Assembly (NCBI RefSeq): GCF_000335475.2
Contig: NZ_ANAH02000016.1
Coordinates: forward strand, 45,974 to 109,973
DNA: 64,000 nucleotides
Direction of reading: 5' to 3'
From: Cystobacter fuscus DSM 2262
GTDB taxonomy: Bacteria; Myxococcota; Myxococcia; Myxococcales; Myxococcaceae
Positions 51,689 to 59,949 of the stretch are shown in pieces. The notes under the pieces are model-generated. The model was not told the origin of the DNA and searched no databases. It saw nothing but the letters and a program-made list of their open reading frames with translations. The first letter of the stretch is position 1. Each line of letters opens with the position of its first letter. A program made the translations under genes and the position numbers.

Positions 51689-52390
51689 ATGAAGGCTCGA
51701 GTGCTGATCGCCCTGTCCCCCGTGTTGCTGTCCCTTCCGGTGCTGGCCGCCGAGCCCGTGCGCGCGGACCTCGATGGGGATGGCAAGCCGGAGACCATCA
51801 CCGTGAAGTGGGACGTGGATCAGGGGGCCTTCACCCTCCAGGTGGGAAGCGCCAGCGTCCGGGCGAAGACCGAGGATCCCAACGAGGGCGGAGTGGAGGT
51901 CGTGGACCTGGACCGAGGTGACAAGTGGAAGGACATCGCCATCACCACGGGCCAGACGGACAGCGACCACCGCGTCTTCCTCTATGGCTTCGATGGCAAG
52001 ACGCTCAAGCCCCTGGGCGAGGTCCACGCCCTGACCGAGGCCAAGGGCAATGGCATCATCCTCTCGGACTCGTGGATGGGCTTCTGGAACAAGCGGGAGA
52101 AGTACGTCCTGGACCGCCCGGCGTGGAAGATCCGCGCGGTGCCCCAGCCGCTCTACGCCGTGGGCGTCGAGTGCAAGGTGAAGCAGTCCTTCCCCATCGT
52201 CCAGGGCCGGGGTGACAAGACGCCGGTGGCCACGCTGGCGCAGGACTCGCGCATCCAGGTGCTCGCCGCGGACACCTCGGGGCGCCCGGGCGAGGCGTTC
52301 TACCTCGTGAAGTCCTCCACCGGGCTGTTGGGGTGGGCCTCGCGGGCGGACCTCGAGGGCAAGACCGAGGGCTTGCCCTTCGCGGGGTGA
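51689..52390 (+). CDS. Exported hypothetical protein
   Basis: A 233-residue protein with a signal peptide (MKARVLIALSPVLLSLPVLA). Right after it, RADLDGDGKPETITVKWD looks like an FG-GAP/calcium-binding-type repeat, and EVVDLDRGDKWKDIAITTG a second. The C-terminal part (TLAQDSRIQVLAADT, FYLVKSSTGLLGWASRADLE) resembles a bacterial SH3-like fold. Probably a periplasmic or surface protein; function not assigned. Confidence 0.72.
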   Translation: MKARVLIALSPVLLSLPVLAAEPVRADLDGDGKPETITVKWDVDQGAFTLQVGSASVRAKTEDPNEGGVEVVDLDRGDKWKDIAITTGQTDSDHRVFLYGFDGKTLKPLGEVHALTEAKGNGIILSDSWMGFWNKREKYVLDRPAWKIRAVPQPLYAVGVECKVKQSFPIVQGRGDKTPVATLAQDSRIQVLAADTSGRPGEAFYLVKSSTGLLGWASRADLEGKTEGLPFAG

Positions 52391-52412
52391 GTGTCCTCCT
52401 GGGGAAGGCCGC

Positions 52413-53993
52413 TCACCGCATCTGCCGGTACTGCTCCAGCGAGAAGGGCTTCACCAGCTTGCGGCCCGCGCGCATCCAGAGCGTGCCCGCGTCGTCCACG
52501 GCCCCGTAGAGGCTCAGGCCGCCGGGGATTTGATAGCGGTAGAGCAGGCCCTGCTCGGCCTTGTCCGTGGCGACGATCTCCACCGGGTAGGGGTTGGGGA
52601 CGCCGGGCGCGCTGTTGAACATGAAGAACGCATCGCCCTTGCCAGGCTGGGCGAAGCGTCCCACCAGCGCGCCGGTGGGCGTGAGGGGCTGCTGATCCTT
52701 GTTGATGATCCGGCCCTCGGTGAGCGACTTGCGCGTCACGTCCATGAACCAGAATTGGTTGGAGGTGATGACCGCCAGGCGGTTGTTGCTGGCGTACGGA
52801 ATCAGCGCGGCGAGAGCGCCCGGAATCGGATCGCTGATCCACAGCCGGGACTGGGGATTGGAGGCGACACAGGCGGGAAGGTTCGCCCCGAAGGCGCAGG
52901 CGCGAACGGTCGCCGACCCCTGTTGCTGCGTGCCCAGGTACATCACCGTGCCGGTGTCGTTGAACGCGGTCCAGGCCGCCTGGATGGGATTGAGTTCATC
53001 GATCTCGTACTGGGCGAGCTGCTTCCCGTTGGGGTCGGTGGTGGCGTAGTCCAGGACCACGACCCGGAGGTTGACGGTCTCGGTGTGCTCCTCGCGCAGG
53101 GGCACGAAAACCTTGCCCGCCTGGGTCCCACTGGTGATGTGGACGGGATCTCCCGCGGGCCGGCCGGGAAGAGGGTTGGCCGCTCCGGTGTACTCCCGGC
53201 TCCAGCGCACCTGTCCCTTGGGCGTGACCAGATAGAGGCCCGTGACGTTGTAGAGGAAGGCATTGCCGTCGGCGGCCACCACGAGGTTCTCCACGGCGCC
53301 GTTGGCCGAGTAGAGGACCTTGAAGTTCGCGTCGAGGGAGAGCAGGCCCCGGCCCGGCGTCCAGACCCAGCGGGTGCCCGTACCGGCCGGCTTGCGGTCG
53401 GTGATGAGCGTGGTCGCGTCACAGGGGAAGTTGATCTCCACGCGCTGGGGCGTGTTCGGGTTGTTCTTGTCCACCCGGTAGAGGTACGGGCGAGCGCCAT
53501 CCATCGCGCAGCCGATGAACGACACGGAGTTGCCGCTGCCGTCGACGACGAAGTAGTCCGGCACCACCTGGCTGTTGGCGTTGGGCGGCTCCACCACCTC
53601 CTCCACGGGGAAGAACGTGGCGACCTGGCCCTGGGAGACATTGGTGCGTCCATCGGCGCAGGTGACGCGGGCGTTGAGCGACAGGGGCACCGCGAGGCCC
53701 AGCGCGTAGCTCAGCTCGGTGTGTGCCAGCTCCACCGGGGTGGGATTGCCGCCGTAGGGCACCTGCTTGATGAACGTGGTGTCGTTGAACAGCTCCAGCC
53801 GCTGCACCTGATCGCACCCGGAGGTGGAGATGGAGAGCTTGACGCTGCGTCCCACCGTGCTCGTCTCCTCCAGGTTCACGGTGACCTGGGGAGGATCCGG
53901 GATGGTGACGGGCGGAGGGTTGTTGCACGCGAGCGCCAACAGGGACACCAGCGCCGAGGCGGGCACTGCCTGACGGAGAGGGGAGTGGGCCAT
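52413..53993 (-). CDS. Predicted lipoprotein with beta-propeller-like repeats
   Basis: A 526-residue predicted lipoprotein: signal sequence with LLALAC (Cys 23) as lipobox. A Pro-rich linker and an immunoglobulin-like part (VTVNLEETSTVGRSVKLSIS, RLELFNDTTF) come first. The rest has strand repeats such as TRWVWTPGRGLLSLDANF, NLVVAADGNAFLYNVTGLYL and LYGAVDDAGTLWMRAGRKLV, reminiscent of a PQQ-type beta-propeller. No defining motif was seen. ATG 53993 gives the export signal. Confidence 0.7.
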   Translation of the reverse strand: MAHSPLRQAVPASALVSLLALACNNPPPVTIPDPPQVTVNLEETSTVGRSVKLSISTSGCDQVQRLELFNDTTFIKQVPYGGNPTPVELAHTELSYALGLAVPLSLNARVTCADGRTNVSQGQVATFFPVEEVVEPPNANSQVVPDYFVVDGSGNSVSFIGCAMDGARPYLYRVDKNNPNTPQRVEINFPCDATTLITDRKPAGTGTRWVWTPGRGLLSLDANFKVLYSANGAVENLVVAADGNAFLYNVTGLYLVTPKGQVRWSREYTGAANPLPGRPAGDPVHITSGTQAGKVFVPLREEHTETVNLRVVVLDYATTDPNGKQLAQYEIDELNPIQAAWTAFNDTGTVMYLGTQQQGSATVRACAFGANLPACVASNPQSRLWISDPIPGALAALIPYASNNRLAVITSNQFWFMDVTRKSLTEGRIINKDQQPLTPTGALVGRFAQPGKGDAFFMFNSAPGVPNPYPVEIVATDKAEQGLLYRYQIPGGLSLYGAVDDAGTLWMRAGRKLVKPFSLEQYRQMR

Positions 53994-54046
53994 GATGGGG
54001 GCGCACTCTAGGTCAGGAGCACCCGCTCCTGTCAGGCCGGACCGCG

Positions 54047-57000
54047 TCAAACCTGGAGGGGCAGGTGGACGGAGAAGGTCGTGCCGCTCTGGACCGTCGA
54101 TTGGACGCTGACCGAGCCGCCATGCGCGCGGACGATCTGATCCACGATGTAGAGCCCCAGGCCGATGCTCCGGCCCGCCTTGTCCACGCCCTGCCCGCCG
54201 CGCTGCAAGGGCTCGAAGAGCAGGGGGAGCAGGGCCGGGGAGATAGGCTCGCCCCCGTTGTGCACCTCGACCAGGGCCTGGTGGGGCCGCTTGCGGACCT
54301 GGATGTGGACGGGGCTGGGGGCGGGGCTGTACTTCACCGCGTTGCTCACGAGGTTGATGATCACCTGGGAGAGTCGGTCCGCGTCCCACTCGCCGGTGGG
54401 CATGTCGTCCATGTCGAGGAGGAACTCGCGCCCCGAATGCGCGAGCTTCACCTCCTCCACGGCGTGCCAGACGATGTCATGGAGCGCCGCGGGAGCGCGC
54501 TCGATGCGCAGGCCCCCGCCCAGCCGCGCCTGGGTGAAGTCGAGCAGGTCGCGGATCATCCGGTTGGCGCGCTCCGCGCTGGTCTGGATGCGCGCGGCCA
54601 TCTTCGCCGTCTTCTCGTCCAGGTCCATGCGGCGCAGCATCAACTGCGTCGACATGAGGATGGCCGAGATGGGACTGCGCAGATCGTGGCTGACGATGCC
54701 GATGAGCTGCTGCTCGAGCTTGACCCGATCCCCGGCCGCGCGCTCGCGCTCGGTGCGCTCGCGGGCCAGCCGCACGGCGCTCTCGACGCGGGCGAGCAGC
54801 TCGGGGGCGTTGAAGGGCTTGACGAGGTAGTCGTCCGCGCCGGCCTGGAGCCCCTCGATGCGGGCCTCGGTTCCCGCGCGCGCCGACAACAGGATGAGGG
54901 GCACGGAGCGGGTGCGGGCATCCTCCCGGAGCTTGCGCAGCAGGCCGAAGCCGTCGAGCCTCGGCATCATCACGTCACTGAGCACCAGGTCCGGCATCCA
55001 CTGCGGCATGAGGGCGTACGCCGCCTCTCCATCCTCCACCGTGCGCACCTCGCTGGAGCGCTGGAGCAGGGATTTGATGTAGCCGCGCATGTCCGCGTTG
55101 TCGTCGGCGATGAGGATCCTTGGTCTCGAGGGGAACTGGAATCCCTCGTCCCTGGATGGCGGGGCGGCGGGCTCGGCCGTGGTGACGGGCGCCGGGGCGG
55201 CGGGGCTTTCCACCGCGTCGGGCAACCAGCGCAGCGCCTCCTCGGCGAAGGCGGAACTCAAGGACTGCGAGCCCAGGGGTTTCTCGCGCGAGTCGATGCG
55301 GGCGGGATCCAGGTGGGCATGGCCGAAGGGCAGCTCGACATGGAACGCGCTGCCCAGTCCCTCCACGCTCTCCGCGCGCAGCGAGCCGCCCTGCAATCTC
55401 ACCAACTCCTGCACCAGCGCGAGCCCGATGCCCGTGCCCTCGTAGGTGCGGCCCCGGGTGGTCTCCACGCGGTGGAAGCGCTCGAACAGCCGGGGCATCT
55501 CGGCCTCGGGGATGCCGGTTCCGGTATCCCGCACCGTCAGCCGAACCCGGCCCTCGAGCGGGGTGAGCCACACCTCGACGCTGCCCTTCAGGGTGAACTT
55601 GAAGGCGTTGGAGATGAGGTTGAGGACGATCTTCTCCCAGAAGTCGGTGTCCACGTAGACGGGCTCGGGGAGGGCGGGCGCCGTGACGAGGTACGTGAGT
55701 CCCGCCTGGGCCATCGCCGACTCGAAGGCACTCGCCAGGTCCACGGTGAGCTGGGACAGATCGGTGGGCCGGTAGCTGGCCTGGACCCGGCCCGCCTCGA
55801 TGCGGGAGAAGTCCAGCAGGGAGTTGACGAGCTTGAGCAGCCGCAGGCCGTTGCGGTGGATGAGCTGCTGTCGCTGGCGCTGCCCGGCGGACAGCGGCTC
55901 CGTGAGATCCGCCAGCGAGTCCTCCAGCGGCCCCAGCATCAGGGTCAGGGGCGTGCGGAACTCGTGGGACACGTTGGAGAAGAAGGCCGTCTTGGCGCGA
56001 TCGATTTCCGCGAGGGCCGCGGCGCGCTTCTGCTCCTCCTCATAGGCCCGGACGTTGGTGAGGGCGGTCGTCACGGTGCTGCCCAGCAGCTCGTAGAAGG
56101 CCCGGTAGCTCTCGTCCAGGGCGCGCCGCACGCTGACGCCCGCCACCAGGCACCCGGTGGGGGAGGCCGCGCCCACCGGCTGCAGGGGAATGAGCAGCGC
56201 CTGGTGGGGAGGCTCCTCGTAGGGCTCGCAGCTCCAGGCGCCGAACCGGCCGCGCAAGTCCACCGGCTCCATCCTCCGTGACTCCAGCACCCGGGCCAGC
56301 GGCCAGCACGGCTCGTCCGGGCCCCCGAGATCGAGCTCGGCCGGCCGGGCCACGCTGTCCTGCGCGAGCCCCGTGCCTCCGAGCAGCCGGGCATGCCGGC
56401 CGGTCTCGTCGAACTGGTAGTAGAGCAGGAAGGGCAGATCGAGCACGGACTCCCCGGCGGCCTGGCTCAGCCGCTCGCCCACCTCGGCCAGGGACTTCAC
56501 GTCGCCGAGCCGCGCGGCGAGGTGTTGCAGCGCCTGGGTCCTCCGGGCGCTGAGCATCTTGTCGGTGGTCTCGGTGATGGGGTGGAAGAGGCCGCCGACG
56601 TTGCCCGACTCATCGCGGATGGGGCTGAAGGAGAAGGTCATGAACGCCTCCTCCAGGTAGCCGTGCCGGTCGAGGATCATGGGCAGGTTCTCGAGGTACG
56701 AGCCGGTGCCCGCCTGGGCTCGGTCGACCACGCCGCCGACCGCGGGGAGCGCCGAGGCCCAGCACTCGTTGAAGCGCTGCCCCATGGATTGGGGGTGTTT
56801 GGCGCCGCAGATGGGGCGGTAGGCGTCGTTGTAGATCTGCACGCGCTCGGGGCCCCAGGCGATCAGGATGGGGAAGGTGGAGGACAGGCAGAGGCTGACG
56901 GTGGTGCGCAAGCTCTGGGGCCAGGACTCGACGGGACCCAGGGGCGTGGCGGACCAGTCCATGGACCGGATGAGTTCGCCCATCACCCCTCCGCCCGACA

Positions 57001-57082
57001 GCCAGTCCATGAGGGAGGCGCGCGAGGTCTTCTCGCTGTCCGGGGCCGCCGCGAGGCCGGGTTGCGTCATGGGGTGCATCAT
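54047..57082 (-). CDS. Hybrid sensor histidine kinase with two kinase cores
   Basis: A 1011-residue cytoplasmic hybrid kinase. Order: PAS-like sensor (about 35-175, FPILIAWGPERVQIYNDAYR), GAF-like domain (180-345), kinase core 1 with phospho-His 373 (NVSHEFRTPLT) and ATP-binding boxes (LISNAFKFT, DTGTGIP, GTGIGLAL), receiver at 655-770 with Asp 703 and Lys 755 (LVKPF), kinase core 2 with His 799 (IVSHDLRSPIS) and a second ATP-binding domain (LVSNAVKYSP, GLGLYIVDQI). The N-box and G-boxes of both are intact. In core 2 the G1-type motif (VEVHNGGEPI) is degenerate. No membrane helix. Divergent from the sgmT-like gene with 310 bases between. Confidence 0.9.
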   Translation of the reverse strand: MMHPMTQPGLAAAPDSEKTSRASLMDWLSGGGVMGELIRSMDWSATPLGPVESWPQSLRTTVSLCLSSTFPILIAWGPERVQIYNDAYRPICGAKHPQSMGQRFNECWASALPAVGGVVDRAQAGTGSYLENLPMILDRHGYLEEAFMTFSFSPIRDESGNVGGLFHPITETTDKMLSARRTQALQHLAARLGDVKSLAEVGERLSQAAGESVLDLPFLLYYQFDETGRHARLLGGTGLAQDSVARPAELDLGGPDEPCWPLARVLESRRMEPVDLRGRFGAWSCEPYEEPPHQALLIPLQPVGAASPTGCLVAGVSVRRALDESYRAFYELLGSTVTTALTNVRAYEEEQKRAAALAEIDRAKTAFFSNVSHEFRTPLTLMLGPLEDSLADLTEPLSAGQRQRQQLIHRNGLRLLKLVNSLLDFSRIEAGRVQASYRPTDLSQLTVDLASAFESAMAQAGLTYLVTAPALPEPVYVDTDFWEKIVLNLISNAFKFTLKGSVEVWLTPLEGRVRLTVRDTGTGIPEAEMPRLFERFHRVETTRGRTYEGTGIGLALVQELVRLQGGSLRAESVEGLGSAFHVELPFGHAHLDPARIDSREKPLGSQSLSSAFAEEALRWLPDAVESPAAPAPVTTAEPAAPPSRDEGFQFPSRPRILIADDNADMRGYIKSLLQRSSEVRTVEDGEAAYALMPQWMPDLVLSDVMMPRLDGFGLLRKLREDARTRSVPLILLSARAGTEARIEGLQAGADDYLVKPFNAPELLARVESAVRLARERTERERAAGDRVKLEQQLIGIVSHDLRSPISAILMSTQLMLRRMDLDEKTAKMAARIQTSAERANRMIRDLLDFTQARLGGGLRIERAPAALHDIVWHAVEEVKLAHSGREFLLDMDDMPTGEWDADRLSQVIINLVSNAVKYSPAPSPVHIQVRKRPHQALVEVHNGGEPISPALLPLLFEPLQRGGQGVDKAGRSIGLGLYIVDQIVRAHGGSVSVQSTVQSGTTFSVHLPLQV

Positions 57083-57392
57083 AGCGGTCTACTCGCTCCG
57101 GACCGTGCCCGGGGGCCTGGTTGCTGGGGCGGGGAGGGATCCCATCTGGTAGGGAGGATGAAACCCTCCCCATGTGTTGGATTCAGGGCAGACGAGAAAG
57201 GAAGCGCTTTGTCCCGGGGCCGGTGGGGCTCCTACGTGGGGGCGTTGAATCATGAAGCTTGCCCTGACTCGCGCGGTTCGCCACGCTGGCCCCCCACGCG
57301 CTTCGACGGCATGATTTGGAGCCGCGCATGACGGCTGATGCTACGCTGGAAAATCGCTGGTCTTTTCACCCCTTAGGAAAGGACCAGGCACC
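57083..57392. other. Divergent intergenic region between the two hybrid kinase genes
   Basis: 310 bases that hold the promoters of both kinase genes. No gene, repeat or clear hexamer pair was found. TAGGAAAGGA at 57374-57383 is the likely ribosome binding site for the right-hand gene. Confidence 0.4.
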
Positions 57393-59906
57393 ATGGGGGA
57401 TTCCTTGAGAGCGGAACTGGCGGGGCCTCGTGGCCGCGTCCTGGTGATTGGAGCACGAAAGGCCAACGAGGTCCTGCTCGCGCATTTGTCGCATGCGGGC
57501 TTCCAGTGGGTCATCACCGAGGACCTGGGCGAGTTGCCGCACCTGGCCGAGTCGTCGCGGCCGGACGCCGTGCTCGTGTCCGCCACGGGCAAGCGCGCCA
57601 CCGAGGCGCTCGAGGCCATCCGCCGGGATGCCCGGCTGCGCGAGCTGAGGGTGCTGGCGGATCTCACCCGGACGCGCTCGGAGGTGCTGCGCAAGCTGCC
57701 TGCGGATGACTGGGTGCGCACCCTGGAGGAGCTCACCACGCGGTTGGACACGGCCTTGCGCGAGCGGCGGCTCATGGCGCGCACGCGCAACCGCATGGAG
57801 CGGCTCTTGGAGATCACCCAGGTGGCCACCAGCTCGCTGGAGCTGGAGGACATCCTGCGCCTGGTGGTGGAGAAGGTGGGCGCGGTCATCAACGCGGACC
57901 GCTGCTCGGTGGTGCTGGTGGAGGACAGCAACTCGCGCACCGCGAGCGTGGTGGCCACCATGGAGGACCCGGGCCTGTCGCTGGACGTGGACCTGGCGCG
58001 CTACCCCGAGCTGCGCCGGGCGCTGGAGACGCGGCAGCAGGTGTTGGTGGAGGAGGCCCAGCGAGATCCGCTCATGGCCGAGGTGCACCCCGCCATGGCG
58101 TCGCTCGGCGTGCGCTCCATCCTCGTGCAGCCGCTGGTGTGCCAGGACGAGCTGCTCGGAGCGCTCTTCCTGCGCATCTCCCACGGCACCGAGGGCTTCA
58201 ACCGCGACGAGCAGGAGTTCGCCCAGGCGGTGGGCGCGGCGCTGGCCAACTGCATCCGCAACGCGCGCCTGCACACCAGCCTCAAGAAGAAGCGCGACGA
58301 GCTGGAGCTCGCCTACGTGGAGCGCTACCGCGAGCTGTCGGACGCCAACCGCCGCCTCAAGGACTTGAACCGGCTCAAGGACGAGATCATCGCGGTGTGC
58401 AGCCATGACCTGCGCGCGCCGCTGCAGGTGCTGCTGGGCCATGGGCGGTTGTTGCTCGAGGGCGAGCTGGACGAGATGCAGAAGCAGTCCGCCGAGGCGA
58501 TGATCCGCCAGGGCCGGAAGATCCTCGGGCTGGTGGAGTCGCTGCTGGAGCGGGGCAAGGGGGACGTGGCGCGCCTGTCCATCGAGCCGCGCGTGCTGGA
58601 CATCTCGGTGCTCTGCCGCGAGAGCGTGAGCGAGCTGGGCATCCTCTCCAAGGAGCGGGGCGTCGCGCTGAAGGCCGAGGCGCCCGAGCGCATGATGCTC
58701 ATCGGCGATGAGCTCAAGCTGCACGAGGTGTTGCAGAACCTCATCACCAACGCCATCCACCACGCCAAGGACGCGGGGCAGGTGGTGGTGCGCGCCTCGC
58801 GGCTGGTGCGCCCGGACGGGGACGTGGCGCGCATCGTGGTGCAGGACGATGGCAAGGGCATTCCTCCCGAGGAGCTGCCGCTCGTCTTCGATCGCTACCG
58901 CAGCGGAGCCAAGGCGGGCGGTGGCACGGGGCTGGGGCTGGCCATCTGCAAGGAGTTCGTGGAGCTGCACGGCGGGGAGATCTGGGCCGAGGCCCCGCCC
59001 GAGGGTGGCGCCGCGTTCATCTTCACGCTGCCCCTGGCGCATGAAATCCAGCGCGCCGTGCAGAACCTGCCCAACAAGGAGACGACCGAGCAGCCGCGTG
59101 TCCTGGTGGTGGAGGACGAGCCGGAGATCGCCGCGGTGCTGGTGGAGGTGCTGCGCTCGCGCTACCGCGTGGACGTGGCGCGCGATGGCGCCGAGGGTCT
59201 GGCGCGGGCGCGCTCGTCCAGGCCGGACCTGGTGGTGATGGACGTCTTCCTGCCCAAGCTGGACGGGCTGGACGCGGCCGTGGCGCTCAAGTCCTCCTCG
59301 GACACGGCGGGCATTCCCGTCATCCTCCTGTCGGCCCATCAGGGCGTGGCCGACAAGGTGCGCGCGCTCAACCTCGGCGCGGTGGACTACATGAGCAAGC
59401 CCTTCAACGCGATGGAGCTGCTCGTGCGCACCGAGCGCGCCCTCAAGCTGCGCAAGGAGGAGAGCGAGCTGGAGCGCGCCGCCCCGAGCACGCGCCGCAG
59501 CGGCAATGATGTCGTCACCGGGCTCTATGACCGGCGCGGTCTGCTCCTGCGCCTGGATCACGAGGTGGGCCGGGGCCGGCGCTACAGCCGGCCGGTGAGC
59601 CTCGCGGTGCTCCGTCCGGACCGCCCCGTCGCCAACGAGTCGTTGGTGGGGGTGCCCCCGGTGATTCGCGCCCGGCTGCGCACCCAGGACATCCTCGGCC
59701 ACATGGGGGATGGGGTGCTCGCCATCATCCTGCCGGAGTGCAATGTTGAAGCGGCACGCAATGCCATCGGCCGCCTGCTGCCCGATGTCGAGAAACAGAC
59801 GCGGATGGAATACCGCTCGGCGGTGGCGGACGTGAGCCACGACAGCGAGCCGGTGGAGCGCATCCTGGAGCGGCTGGGGGCGCCGGCCCCGGTTCCCCGG
59901 TTGTAG
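57393..59906 (+). CDS. sgmT: Hybrid histidine kinase with degenerate GGDEF, SgmT-like
   Basis: An 837-residue soluble protein. Order: receiver-like N-terminal domain (14-120), GAF (about 135-295), histidine kinase with phospho-His 338 (VCSHDLRAPLQ) and ATP-binding boxes (NAIHHAKD, DDGKGIP, GTGLGLAI), receiver (569-690; Asp 617, Lys 669), and a GGDEF-like domain (about 705-830). In the last, the active-site GGDEF is replaced by GDGVL (772-776), but RTQD (763-766) stands exactly where the I-site RxxD belongs. This matches SgmT of M. xanthus, a kinase located by cyclic di-GMP binding and controlling extracellular matrix with DigR. Position before bacNOP also fits. Identity is inference from architecture and gene order. 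Confidence 0.85.
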   Translation: MGDSLRAELAGPRGRVLVIGARKANEVLLAHLSHAGFQWVITEDLGELPHLAESSRPDAVLVSATGKRATEALEAIRRDARLRELRVLADLTRTRSEVLRKLPADDWVRTLEELTTRLDTALRERRLMARTRNRMERLLEITQVATSSLELEDILRLVVEKVGAVINADRCSVVLVEDSNSRTASVVATMEDPGLSLDVDLARYPELRRALETRQQVLVEEAQRDPLMAEVHPAMASLGVRSILVQPLVCQDELLGALFLRISHGTEGFNRDEQEFAQAVGAALANCIRNARLHTSLKKKRDELELAYVERYRELSDANRRLKDLNRLKDEIIAVCSHDLRAPLQVLLGHGRLLLEGELDEMQKQSAEAMIRQGRKILGLVESLLERGKGDVARLSIEPRVLDISVLCRESVSELGILSKERGVALKAEAPERMMLIGDELKLHEVLQNLITNAIHHAKDAGQVVVRASRLVRPDGDVARIVVQDDGKGIPPEELPLVFDRYRSGAKAGGGTGLGLAICKEFVELHGGEIWAEAPPEGGAAFIFTLPLAHEIQRAVQNLPNKETTEQPRVLVVEDEPEIAAVLVEVLRSRYRVDVARDGAEGLARARSSRPDLVVMDVFLPKLDGLDAAVALKSSSDTAGIPVILLSAHQGVADKVRALNLGAVDYMSKPFNAMELLVRTERALKLRKEESELERAAPSTRRSGNDVVTGLYDRRGLLLRLDHEVGRGRRYSRPVSLAVLRPDRPVANESLVGVPPVIRARLRTQDILGHMGDGVLAIILPECNVEAARNAIGRLLPDVEKQTRMEYRSAVADVSHDSEPVERILERLGAPAPVPRL

Positions 59907-59949
59907 AGCCCCCCTGCGTGGGCGCCGCCTCCGCGCTAGAATCGGAGGC

